DNA of 55,980 nucleotides from Aquiluna sp. Lineage in GTDB: Bacteria; Actinomycetota; Actinomycetes; Actinomycetales; Microbacteriaceae. This document shows positions 30,576 to 39,800 of the stretch, piece by piece. The notes beneath the pieces were generated by a model. It was not told the DNA's origin, did not search any database, and saw nothing but the letters and a program-made list of their open reading frames with translations. Location: contig JAFMHN010000008.1 of assembly GCA_017854485.1 (NCBI GenBank), positions 1 to 55,980 on the forward strand, given 5' to 3'. Position numbers and translations under genes: made by a program. The first letter of the stretch is position 1; every line of letters starts with the position of its first letter.

Positions 30576-31643
30576 CTAGTTGCTACAGGTCAGTTCCGGC
30601 AGCTCTCCACCTGAGGTGTAGAGCTCTATTTTGGATAGTGCTTCAGACAAGTCTCTCACTGTTACAACAGTTAAATTGCTGGGAATCTGCCCGATGACTT
30701 CTTCGCAGTTGGCAATTGGAGCCAAAAACAGCTCGGCTCCGGCATTTTTTGCACCTATCATTTTTAGCTCTATGCCTCCGATTGGTCCGACGTTACCGTC
30801 CGGATCAATGGTTCCAGTGCCTGCGATGTGTGCCGAGCCAGCTAAAGATCCGTCGGTCAAAGAATCCAGCACTCCAAGGCTAAATATCAGTCCGCCACTT
30901 GGGCCTCCGACTTCACCCAATTGCAAATCCAAGGTGAATGGAAAATCGTAGGTGTAGCCAATCATTGCTCCGATTACCCAGGTGTCCTGATTTTTCTCTG
31001 GGGTTATTTCCAGTGTTTTTGCTACGCCATCCCTGATTACATCAACCAACAACAGTTGACCACCCTGCGCTTGAATTTCAGATTTGAACTCATCAAACGT
31101 GGTCACTGTCTGCCCATTGGCTCCGACCACCAAATCGCCGGCGATCAAAACTCCAGAGGCAGGTGCGTCTTCCAATACCGTGTTGACATAGAGAACTTTG
31201 GGAACTTCGTAGCCAATTTCACGCAGGGCTACAGCAATCGCATCTTGCTGCGAAACCTCCATTTGTAAAGAGGACTCGGCTCGGAACTGCTCACTGGTGA
31301 AATTAGGGGGAAACACCTCGTCCAACGGAAGCACGACTTGCTCTGAATCAACCCACGCCCGCAGGACTTGAATCCAGCTGGGTGTGGACTCGCGGTTACC
31401 CAGCAGTGAAACAGTTGTGACGTCAAACCTTGACTCTGAAGCAAAAGTCTCGACCTCACTGGAGCTAATTACCTGTTTTCCATCAACTTCACCCATGACA
31501 TTGAACACCTGACCCGGACGTTCAATCACATATCCGGTTGGAACCAGAAACAGTCCGCCAGCTACCATAAAGGCGGTCGCAAGCCCAATCCAGCGAAAAG
31601 TTCGCCCGGGCTTTCTCTTTGGTGTTTCATCAAAAAATGTCAT
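30576..31643 (-). CDS. YlbL-type PDZ domain Lon-like (S16) membrane protease
   Basis: The 355-residue protein has an N-terminal transmembrane anchor (about residues 17-40), a PDZ domain in the middle (ASGVLIAGDLVVGANGQTVTTFDEF) and a Lon-type C-terminal domain. The catalytic Ser is in GEVGGPSGGLIFSLG and the Lys in GGIELKMIGAKNAG. It should act on substrates at or outside the membrane. The ATG at 31643 was chosen because a TANNNT hexamer ends seven bases before it and the product then opens with a normal anchor; an earlier GTG/ATG would add 27 residues without any signal. It is divergent from the Zincin_2-like gene. Confidence 0.88.
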   Translation of the reverse strand: MTFFDETPKRKPGRTFRWIGLATAFMVAGGLFLVPTGYVIERPGQVFNVMGEVDGKQVISSSEVETFASESRFDVTTVSLLGNRESTPSWIQVLRAWVDSEQVVLPLDEVFPPNFTSEQFRAESSLQMEVSQQDAIAVALREIGYEVPKVLYVNTVLEDAPASGVLIAGDLVVGANGQTVTTFDEFKSEIQAQGGQLLLVDVIRDGVAKTLEITPEKNQDTWVIGAMIGYTYDFPFTLDLQLGEVGGPSGGLIFSLGVLDSLTDGSLAGSAHIAGTGTIDPDGNVGPIGGIELKMIGAKNAGAELFLAPIANCEEVIGQIPSNLTVVTVRDLSEALSKIELYTSGGELPELTCSN

Positions 31644-31650
31644 TGCCTCA

Positions 31651-31656
31651 ATGCTA
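31651..31656 (-). promoter_or_regulatory. -10 hexamer of the YlbL-type gene, leaderless start
   Basis: TAGCAT on the minus strand is followed by seven bases and then the ATG at 31643. A GAGG between them is only two bases from the ATG. Confidence 0.55.
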
Positions 31657-31779
31657 GATAGCAGCTCGGACAAAAGCCCCATCGACGCTAACGCCCTTGG
31701 CGAACAACCTGCATTTCCCTGCAAATTGACAGCCCATTTTCGGTTTCACAGGCTACGTTCATATCCAAAGAGGAGACCG

Positions 31780-33060
31780 GTGGAAGATCAACCAAGTCGC
31801 GAAGAACTAGAACGCCTGATTCGCAAGATGATGGAAACTGGCGAGCTCAATCCCGAAGAGTTGGCGAAAGTTGCCGGTTTCAGCGCCAACCCAGAAATGC
31901 TGCAGGAGCTTTTTGGGCAAGTTGCAGCAATGACAGCAAGCTCACCGGCTGGAGAACCAGTGAACTGGAAGCTCGCCATTGACCAGGCGCTTGCCATTTC
32001 CAGGAAAAGCGAAGTCCGCCCATCCTTGGCCATTGAAGCAGAGCTTGAAAAAGCCTTCGATATTTCAAGGCTCTGGCTCAGCGAGGTAACCGAGTTCTCA
32101 AACTCAAACCCGCCCAAGAAGCTTTCACGCTCGATGTGGGCACAGGATGCGATGCCGCTTTTCAAGGAACTATCCGAGCCAGTGGCCAACAGCATGGCTA
32201 AGGCGCTAACCGAAAACCTCGGCAACACCCTTCCGCCTGAGCTCAGCCAGATGCTTGGTCCAGCGCAAAATTTCATTGGCAATGCCGGGAGCTCCATTTT
32301 CGCCATGCAACTTGGCCAAGCTGTGGGCAAGCTTTCGGCGGATGTTCTGCTCTCGGGTGAGATTGGCATACCTCCTTCCAATAGACCGGGAATCATCACA
32401 CAGAACCTGGAGGGGTTCTTGAAGGATCTCGAGACACCCAAGTCGGAAGTTTTGATCTACCTTGCGACACGTGAGCTGGCGCTGACCGCTCTGTATAGCC
32501 ATGCCGGCTGGTTGCGCGAGCAAATCATCACTCAGGTCAGGGAGTTCGCAGCCGGTCTGCGAGTCGATTTGAGTGGAATCGAGGACGTGGCTGCTGCCTT
32601 CGATCCCACTGATCCGGATTCAATGGAGCAAATCATTGAAGCCAGCGCAATGGTGTCACCTAGGTCCGAGGAGCAGCAACAGGCTCTCGAGCGGATTGAG
32701 GCGATGCTGGCACTTATTGAAGGCTGGGTTGACTTCATTAGCCTGGAGGCAACCAAGCGCCTGCCCAACATCCAGGCGGTAGTGGAAATCTACAATCGGA
32801 AGCGAGCAACCAGCGGCGCTTCTCAAAAGACTTTTGAGGCGCTGCTTGGCCTTGAGATGAGCCCCCGGTTCCGAAGAGAAGCCGCGGCGATGTGGGGGAA
32901 GGTTTCAGAGTCCAAGGGTCACGCAGCTGCAGATGCGCTCTGGTCTCACCCCGACCAAATGCCCACTCAAGAAGAAATTCAAGACCCGCAGATTTTGATT
33001 GCCCGGCTTGAGAATGCCTCGGATGACTTTGATGACCAGCTCAAGAAGTTTCTGGAATAA
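31780..33060 (+). CDS. Zincin_2-like protein (DUF2342), apparent loss of the E-x-x-H metal motif
   Basis: The 426-residue protein matches, by overall pattern, the actinobacterial family annotated as zinc-dependent metalloprotease (recognisable: HAGWLREQIITQVREFAAGLRVDL, LALIEGWVDFI, TFEALLGLEMSPRFRREAAAMWGK). The position where I expect E-x-x-H just before the WLR motif reads RELAL at residues 231-235, so the metal-binding His is replaced by Leu; no HExxH exists elsewhere. The GTG start has AGGAG four bases upstream; starts further upstream would enter the divergent gene. It sits where Rv3195 sits in mycobacteria. It may be a non-catalytic relative. Confidence 0.75.
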   Translation: MEDQPSREELERLIRKMMETGELNPEELAKVAGFSANPEMLQELFGQVAAMTASSPAGEPVNWKLAIDQALAISRKSEVRPSLAIEAELEKAFDISRLWLSEVTEFSNSNPPKKLSRSMWAQDAMPLFKELSEPVANSMAKALTENLGNTLPPELSQMLGPAQNFIGNAGSSIFAMQLGQAVGKLSADVLLSGEIGIPPSNRPGIITQNLEGFLKDLETPKSEVLIYLATRELALTALYSHAGWLREQIITQVREFAAGLRVDLSGIEDVAAAFDPTDPDSMEQIIEASAMVSPRSEEQQQALERIEAMLALIEGWVDFISLEATKRLPNIQAVVEIYNRKRATSGASQKTFEALLGLEMSPRFRREAAAMWGKVSESKGHAAADALWSHPDQMPTQEEIQDPQILIARLENASDDFDDQLKKFLE

Positions 33061-33117
33061 GTACCTGCCTGTGTAAAGTCGCCAGCATCAATTTTTTGAA
33101 GACGCGAAAATCTTGGA

Positions 33118-34122
33118 GTGGTAAGACAAATCAATCCAGGACTGGCAAGGCTGTGGCTGGCAGATAACGCCAGGCAGTTCGGCTCTAACGCCAACATTAA
33201 ACTCGATCAACTTTCAAACAGCCAATTTCGAGTCCTTGATTACCTGGAGGCTGGAATTAGCGATAACCAGCTTGAGCTTTTGCCGAAAATGTCTCTGGCG
33301 AGCCAGCAGACCACGACAGATTTAGTGGAGCGGCTGGGTCCGCTGATTTCCAGAACCTCATCATTTTTGCCGGATTTTTCTGAAGCTGAAGTGAACAAAC
33401 ATTTCGCCGAAATAATGAGGCTGTTTTTGCTCTTTGCCGAGGATCCTGCACAAACCCTCAAGGCCCGAAAAGCCATGAAGGTCTTTATTTCGAGCCTGGA
33501 CCGAACCGGGCTCACTCTCATCCGGGGCCTTGCCGCATCGGCGGTTGGTCTTGTTTTCACAGAGGATCACTCCAAGGTGAGCCTGGCGGACACCATAGAA
33601 CTGGGTTACCCACCACACCTTGAGCAGACTCAGCGAGTCAAGGCAGCAAAGTCAGCTGAACCAAACATCGAAATCCAACTCCACAGCCGAAGGAGCACCT
33701 CCTTTGACACAGCTGACCTGGCAATTCTGATTAATAACGACGTTGTTAAACCAGGTGACTATCAACCTTGGTTATCTAGGGACGTCCCCCATGTCTCGAT
33801 ATGCTTCGATGAGCTGGGAGTGCAGGTTTCGCATGTTGTGATTCCTGGGGTGACTCCCTGCCTGGGCTGCATTGAGCTAGCTCGACTCAGAAGCGACACA
33901 AACCGGGTTGCAATAGCCACCCAATTGGCAAATCTAGAAAGAGACCTGGCTGATAGCTCACTGGTGCTGTTTGCATCGGGGCTCGCTCTGACAAAAACCT
34001 TGAACTACCTCGATGGCCTAGGTCTGCCCCAGACGGTGGAAACGACCAGGCTAGACCGATCCGGTGAGGTTACCGAAACCCAAGCTAGTTGGACTGACTG
34101 CGGCTGCCGAAACGCTGTATGA
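33118..34122 (+). CDS. Orphan RRE/E1-like (ThiF/TOMM-type) protein without ATP loop
   Basis: The 334-residue protein begins with a helical region (about residues 27-80) that could be a PqqD-like peptide-binding wing (RRE). From about residue 120 it follows the plan of E1-like adenylating proteins: ADLAILINNDVV, SRDVPHVSICFDELGVQVSHVVIPGVTPCLGCIEL. Zinc-type cysteines are kept at 248/251 and 328/330. The glycine-rich nucleotide loop expected near residue 128 reads SLDRTG, so ATP use is doubtful. No RiPP precursor or partner enzymes are nearby. I recall a similar gene at the same place in mycobacteria (Rv3196). The GTG start has GAAAAT at the leaderless -10 position. The 3' end overlaps uvrD2 by 38 bases. 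Confidence 0.6.
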   Translation: MVRQINPGLARLWLADNARQFGSNANIKLDQLSNSQFRVLDYLEAGISDNQLELLPKMSLASQQTTTDLVERLGPLISRTSSFLPDFSEAEVNKHFAEIMRLFLLFAEDPAQTLKARKAMKVFISSLDRTGLTLIRGLAASAVGLVFTEDHSKVSLADTIELGYPPHLEQTQRVKAAKSAEPNIEIQLHSRRSTSFDTADLAILINNDVVKPGDYQPWLSRDVPHVSICFDELGVQVSHVVIPGVTPCLGCIELARLRSDTNRVAIATQLANLERDLADSSLVLFASGLALTKTLNYLDGLGLPQTVETTRLDRSGEVTETQASWTDCGCRNAV

Positions 34123-35725
34123 ACTCAGAGGCTGGCTTATCTAGTCGGTAGCTGGCCTGCAGGAAATTTTTCGCCCTAGTTATCGCGACATAAAAAAGCC
34201 TCTGCTCTTCAGCAATTTCCGAGTCGGTCTTGGCATACCCAATAGGGAAATACCCCTGGTTCAAACCGATTAGAAAAACAGTTTCAAACTCGAGCCCCTT
34301 GGTGCCGTGGACTGTGGCCAACATGACTGCTTCGCGCACTGGCTCGTGACCTGATCGCTCGCGCTCGTCTAGTTCCCTAAGGTATTCATCCAGGCCGGCT
34401 TCATCAATATCCTCGAGTACTTCCAAAAACCAGTTAAGCGCTTGCCACTTCTCGTTCTTCTCACCGTTTGACTGCCAACCAAGCGCTGTGACTATTTTTG
34501 ATACCTCGACAAATAGCGGGTCAGTTATTTCGCTTGATTGCATTGCTCGAATTGCACCCAGAGCCATTGCCACCTCGGGTCTCCGGAAAAACCTTCCCGA
34601 GCCTCGAACCTGATAATCAACCCCGGACTTTTTCAGCTGCTGCTCAATTTCCTCGAGCTGTGAGTTTGTCCGAGCCAGAACCGCAATTTGTCTGGGTGCA
34701 GTCCCTTCCGAAATTGACTCGATGATTCCCTGACCAACAGCCTGGGCCTCAGCCTGAGCATTTTTATAGGGCGTGAAGGTTGGAACAGAGCTCACCGCCC
34801 GCATTGGCACCAGCGGGGAGGCTGAACTCACTCGATTTGCCAGCGCCACAATCTCTTGGCTGGACCGATAGTTCTTATTCAGTTCAAAAACTTGCGCATC
34901 TGAGTAACGGGACTGGAAGTCAGTCAGAAAGTCACTGCGAGCGCCGGCAAAGGTGTAAATGGTTTGTCTCGGATCACCAACCACGCACAACTCATGGCGT
35001 TGACCCAACCAAGTTTCCAAGAGCGCCTGCTGTAGCGGGGAGATGTCCTGATACTCATCAACGGTGAAGAATCGATACTGCTGTTGAACATGGGAGAGCA
35101 TTCTGGGCTGATCCCGAAGCAACCCCACCGTCAACAGCAGCGCATCCTCCCAGTCGATAATTCGACGCTGCTGCTTGAACTTTTCATAATTTTTGAAAAA
35201 CTCCACAAACCTTTCACTGCTGATCGACTGCAGCTGCCTGCCAGCTTCTTCGTATTTGTCGATGTCATGCATTGAATAGCGAAGGAACTCGACCTCGGAT
35301 TGAAGACTCAGCTTCAATTCTTGGTTGGGCCTGATGCCCATCTGATCCAAAACCTCTTGAATCAAGCCACCCTTATTTGTGACCAATTTGGGCGCAAAGC
35401 TCTCTGTCAACTGCGGCCAGAAGAACTGAAGTTGAGCAAGGGCTGCAGAGTGAAAGGTTCGTACTGCCACATCACCGGCCCCGAGCTTTCGCAATCTGGA
35501 TCTGATTTCAGCCGCCGCTCTATTGGTATAGCTGAGCGCGAAGACTCGACTGGCTGTGTAAGCACCGGTTTCTATCCCATAGGCAATGCGGTGGCTGATT
35601 GTCCTAGTTTTACCGCTACCGGCTCCTGCAACTATCGCAACCGGGCCATGCAGTGCGGTTGCAGCAAGCAATTGATCTTCATCGAGTTGCGCCAAAAACT
35701 CGCTATGTGAGTAATCAGCGGTCAT
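34085..35725 (-). CDS. uvrD2: UvrD2-like superfamily 1A DNA helicase, short form
   Basis: The 546-residue helicase has Walker A AGAGSGKT, DEYQD in FFTVDEYQDISPLQQ, motif III GDPRQTIYTFAGA and the C-terminal motifs VHGTKGLEFETVFLIGL and EEQRLFYVAITRAK. It ends about 25 residues after motif VI. Mycobacterial UvrD2, the likely counterpart by gene order, carries an additional HRDC domain and a tetracysteine module; neither is present here (only one Cys was noticed). An AAGGA lies six bases before the ATG. The 3' end overlaps the convergent E1-like gene. Confidence 0.85.
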   Translation of the reverse strand: MTADYSHSEFLAQLDEDQLLAATALHGPVAIVAGAGSGKTRTISHRIAYGIETGAYTASRVFALSYTNRAAAEIRSRLRKLGAGDVAVRTFHSAALAQLQFFWPQLTESFAPKLVTNKGGLIQEVLDQMGIRPNQELKLSLQSEVEFLRYSMHDIDKYEEAGRQLQSISSERFVEFFKNYEKFKQQRRIIDWEDALLLTVGLLRDQPRMLSHVQQQYRFFTVDEYQDISPLQQALLETWLGQRHELCVVGDPRQTIYTFAGARSDFLTDFQSRYSDAQVFELNKNYRSSQEIVALANRVSSASPLVPMRAVSSVPTFTPYKNAQAEAQAVGQGIIESISEGTAPRQIAVLARTNSQLEEIEQQLKKSGVDYQVRGSGRFFRRPEVAMALGAIRAMQSSEITDPLFVEVSKIVTALGWQSNGEKNEKWQALNWFLEVLEDIDEAGLDEYLRELDERERSGHEPVREAVMLATVHGTKGLEFETVFLIGLNQGYFPIGYAKTDSEIAEEQRLFYVAITRAKNFLQASYRLDKPASEFIQRFGSRSQSN

Positions 35726-35778
35726 TGGTATTCCTTTGGCTGCGCGTGGCGTTGACCCTCGGAAGCTCTACTGCAATC

Positions 35779-35784
35779 TAACCT
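35779..35784 (+). promoter_or_regulatory. -10 hexamer of the APH-fold gene, leaderless start
   Basis: TAACCT is followed by six bases and then the GTG at 35791. There is no ribosome site. Confidence 0.6.
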
Positions 35785-35790
35785 GTCTTC

Positions 35791-36852
35791 GTGGGACGAC
35801 CTAGTCTGATATTAGCCGCGCTGGCAGCCGATGCTGCTCCGGGCAAAACCTTCCGTTCCTATCGCAGAGTCGAGACCAATCCGGACCTCGACCAATTGCA
35901 GTTGTGGGACCAAGAAGACCACTCCTACCAGCTACTGATTCCAGCCACCGGTGCCGGCGAAGCAGAGCTGGCAGGTGAGCTCCAGGCAATTGACGTCATC
36001 TCGGATTTCGTCCAAGACCTAGAAATAGATAGCCCCGAACTCGTTGGCCAAACCAAGGACCCGGATGGCACGACCGCGGTTCTGCTGACACTAATTGGTG
36101 GCCAAACCCCAGACCTTGCCCGCTTTACTCCAGGCGAGTTCTCCAAGAGCTTTGCGCAGGCTGTCGCCAGCATTCACAAGCTAAACCCTGACATTATTCG
36201 CGAAGCTGGACTGCCCGAGTATGACGCTGACTCGGTGTTGAAATCAAAGGTTGCCGAAATCGATCGCATCGCTCAAACCGGACGAGTCCCAGCACAGCTG
36301 CTGAGCCGCTGGGAAGCTGCAACCGAGGACCTGGGGTTGTTCAGATTCCACCCGACAGTGGTGCACGGAGGATTGAACCAGGACACAGTCATGGTTACCG
36401 GGCAAAAAATCACCGGCATCGCAAGCTGGAGCACCCTGCAGATTTCAGACCCGGCCGAGGACCTGCGCTGGTTGACCGGTGGGGCACTCAGAACCACCCT
36501 GGAAGACACGCTTATTCACTATCGAGCTCTTCGAGAAAATGCCGATGAAAACATTGGCCAACGCGCTCAGCTCTATTCTGAGCTAGAGCTCGGCAGCTGG
36601 CTGGCGCACTGCGTTGAAATTCAAGATGAAAAAGCGATTGCTCAGGCAGAGGACATGATCTCTGAACTCAGGGATCAACTCGAAAGCGGAAACCTTCGAA
36701 GCCTTCGTGCAGCCAGTTTCGCTGGAATCAATACTGTCGCAACTGCACGTCAAAAGCCTGCCGCTTCGATGGAAGCGGCTGAGACCGCCGAAATTAGTCA
36801 GGTCGCTGAAGCTGAAGCTGAAGACACTAAAGCGGACGAAGAGCTGTTCTAA
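35791..36852 (+). CDS. Aminoglycoside-phosphotransferase-fold protein, predicted pseudokinase
   Basis: The 353-residue protein has the APH layout, with the catalytic loop at residues 190-199 and the metal-binding segment at 209-225 followed by the typical SDPAEDLRWL. Key residues are changed. The loop reads HGGLNQDT where HGDLxxxN is expected, so Asp becomes Gly194 and Asn becomes Thr199. GIASW replaces GxIDW, so the metal Asp becomes Ser212. All three catalytic positions are lost while the fold is kept, so it should not transfer phosphate and may bind a ligand or partner. The last 40 residues are acidic, Ala/Glu-rich. It lies between uvrD2 and adnB; the 3' end overlaps adnB by 26 bases. Confidence 0.75.
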   Translation: MGRPSLILAALAADAAPGKTFRSYRRVETNPDLDQLQLWDQEDHSYQLLIPATGAGEAELAGELQAIDVISDFVQDLEIDSPELVGQTKDPDGTTAVLLTLIGGQTPDLARFTPGEFSKSFAQAVASIHKLNPDIIREAGLPEYDADSVLKSKVAEIDRIAQTGRVPAQLLSRWEAATEDLGLFRFHPTVVHGGLNQDTVMVTGQKITGIASWSTLQISDPAEDLRWLTGGALRTTLEDTLIHYRALRENADENIGQRAQLYSELELGSWLAHCVEIQDEKAIAQAEDMISELRDQLESGNLRSLRAASFAGINTVATARQKPAASMEAAETAEISQVAEAEAEDTKADEELF

Positions 36853-39800
36853 GCTCGGCTAGCCTGGCTGCCAACTCGGCTTCTGAGGGAACCTCAGGTG
36901 AAATCTCGACACCATCTTCGGCAAAGAAGAATGATGCCTTCACTTTTTCAATTCCTAGCCGCTGCCATCTTGCGAATCCGATCCGATAGAGCGCTAGCTG
37001 CACCGCCCGCTTAGCTACATCTTCCTGGCTAGCTGGCGAACTCCCAGATTTCCAATCAACGATTTCAAATTCGGAGTCATTTTGGAAAACGGCATCCAGC
37101 TTGCAAACCACGACCGTGCCACCCAGTTCAAATTCAAGCGACTGCTCAACGAACACCGGCTGCCTTGATGCAAACCTTGAGTTTTCAAAATTCTCCGCAA
37201 GGGCTCGCTGATCCGAATCCCAGTCATCCAGATCCAACTCACTTTCGAGCGCAAATGCCTTTTCCAAAGCGGCATGAAATTCGGTTCCTGCCTCGGCAGC
37301 ACTTGAATACGGCACGGGCAGAGGTCGAGTGAGCATCTGGCGGAAATTGTCGGGGTCTGCCAAAAGCTCCACAACCCGCGAGGCCGAAAGTCTTAGCGGA
37401 ATCTCAGGCTGCTCTTGGGTCCTGAGCTTTTCTGCCTGCTCAATGATTGACGCCAGCTGAACGCTCTGACTGGCAAGAGTTGGGCTGGCATCCAAAACTT
37501 CCTGGGCGGCCCGGGCTTGTTCGGGCCGAGCCTCTCCAAGTGGGTCGAAGGGCCAGGTCACTTTCTTGGTTTGGTCAATCAATGGGTTGGCTGGCAGTGG
37601 CTCTGGGACCGCCTCAATCAGTTCGGCCAATCCCTCGGAAACTAACTCAGTGAGGTAGGGGGCCAACTCCCTGGCTTTCTGGATGCCCGGTTTGTAATAG
37701 CTGGCGGTCAACAGCAGCTGATTGCCGGCACGGGTCACCGCGACGTAAGCGAGCCTTCGCTCCTCCACATCATGCTTGAGGCGATTGGCTGCAGCAAAGG
37801 CATCAACGGCTTGTTTCAGATCCTTTTGAGTGGAGGCAGCTTCCCAGGCCAGCTCTGGGATGTAGTTGCAGTCTTGCCTAAGCTTATGTGGCAGTTTGCC
37901 GGGCTGCAGCCAGCCTTTGGTGTCCCTGGATTCAACTGGAAATGACCCTTTGACTAGGCCAGCTACCACCACATGGTCCCACTCCAAGCCCTTGGCCGCA
38001 TGGACGCTCATGAGTTGAACCACGCCCAACTTTGCTCCGGTTTTAGGAAGCTCGAAACGTTCGCTGGTTACCGCGTAGTCCAGCCAACCTAATAGCCCCT
38101 GCAGCGAAGGTCGAAGCGAACTGGCCTCGTAGTCAGAAACCCGCGCGATAAAGCCCTCAAGGTTCGCTAGCGGCAATTTGCTTCGCTTATGGGCGTAGAG
38201 CTCGATATCCAGCTCCAGCTCCCTTGCCATCGCCCAGGCAAATTCGGTGACACTGAGCGACAACTGCGTTCGCATGAGATGGAAAAGCTCGCTTGCCTGA
38301 ATCAGGCGCTCCAGCCCCAACTCCGACAGCTCAGCAAACTGCCTCGAGCTTGGTTTCCGGATTTCATCGAGTGCCTCAACAAGTGTGATTGGCAGTGCCG
38401 GCGTGACTTCCTGGCGAACTTTGGTGAGTTTCTTTGCGAATTGATGGAGCTTGGCGATATCGCGCGGCCCTATCCGAAATTTTGGTCCAGCCAGAATTCT
38501 CATCAGGTCTGCCCCGGCCTCTGGATCGGCCACAACCCGCAGCGCAGAGATCAGGTCAATTACCTCCGGCTGCTCCAATAAGCCAGATAGTCCCGTGATC
38601 TCAACTGTTAGACCTCGGTCCTCGAGTGCAATTGCGAACTGGCGCATTGCCTGCTTGGAGCGAAACAGCACTGCGGCACTGCTTTCGCTAGTTACCCGCT
38701 CAGTTAGCCAACTGGCAACTGCCAGTGACTCGCCAACTTCGTCTTGTGAAACAAGGGCGAACACTTTCCCCGCAGCCTCTTTCCCCGCTCGAAGCAGAAC
38801 CGGAGCAAGCCCAGAGTCAGAATTTAGATCTTGGCTCACTCGGTTAGCCGCGGTCACGATGGCCTCTCCGGAGCGCCAGCTGGTGCTGAGGCTGTAGACC
38901 TCACCCTCGCCGAAGTCATCCCGGAAGCCGGTCAAATTAGCGCTGGACGCTCCCCGCCAGCCATAGATTGCTTGGTTTGGATCCCCAACAGCCATGACCG
39001 GCTTTCCAGAAAACAGCTTGGACAAAAGCATGGTTTGAATCCCGGATGTGTCCTGATATTCATCAAGCAGGACAAACCGATGTGGCAGTTGCAGATTCTG
39101 CTGCTTGAGTGCCTCAAGGGCCAGGGCTACCTGGTCAGAAAAGTCCACCAAACCACGCAGCTTTTTCTGACGCTGAAATTCCCTAGCGAGCTCAAAAACC
39201 AAAATTGAGCTCGTGGCATCGTCGATAACCGCTTGGTGATATGCGTAAGTCCCGGCCCCACCCTTGTCCGATTGCGGAAGAGCAGAAATGCTCCTTACAA
39301 AAGTTTCTAGGTAGTCGATAGCGGTGTCTGGCTGACACTGGTTGTCAGTAAGTGCGCTGGCTGCAGCCAGCACCCTGGAAACCAGGTGGTCAAGGGATTT
39401 GTCAAAGACTTCGAGGGTTGGAAAATCTACGACCTGTGCCTGGGTCACAATTTCCCTCGCCAGTGAAATTGCTCCAGCCTCCGTCATGAGCACTGCGTCT
39501 GCGTCGTAACCAACCTGAAGCGACAGGGAGCGGAATATCTCGTTACCAAACGAGTTATAGGTGGTTATCTTCGCCGGTTCAAAGTCCTGGTCAAGCCCCT
39601 CGGGCCAGTAACTAGATTCCCGAAGTTTCACTAGCCCCTGCTGCACCCGAACGGCCAGTTCTGTGGCGGCCTTTCTGGTGAAGGTAAGGCCAAGAATCTC
39701 GCTCGGTGTCGCGAGTTGATTTGCAACCAAGAACAGGGTTCTGACAGCCATTAGCTCGGTTTTGCCGCTCCCAGCGCCTGCAATCACCAGACTCGGAGCC

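Noticed and set aside
31788-32441. A 217-codon open frame opposite the Zincin_2-like gene
   Set aside because: It is Ser-rich, has no start signal and mirrors a well-conserved protein on the other strand.
33106-33111. Leaderless promoter for the E1-like gene (GAAAAT six bases before GTG)
   Set aside because: The position is right but the first base of TANNNT is G, so it is not counted among the eleven.
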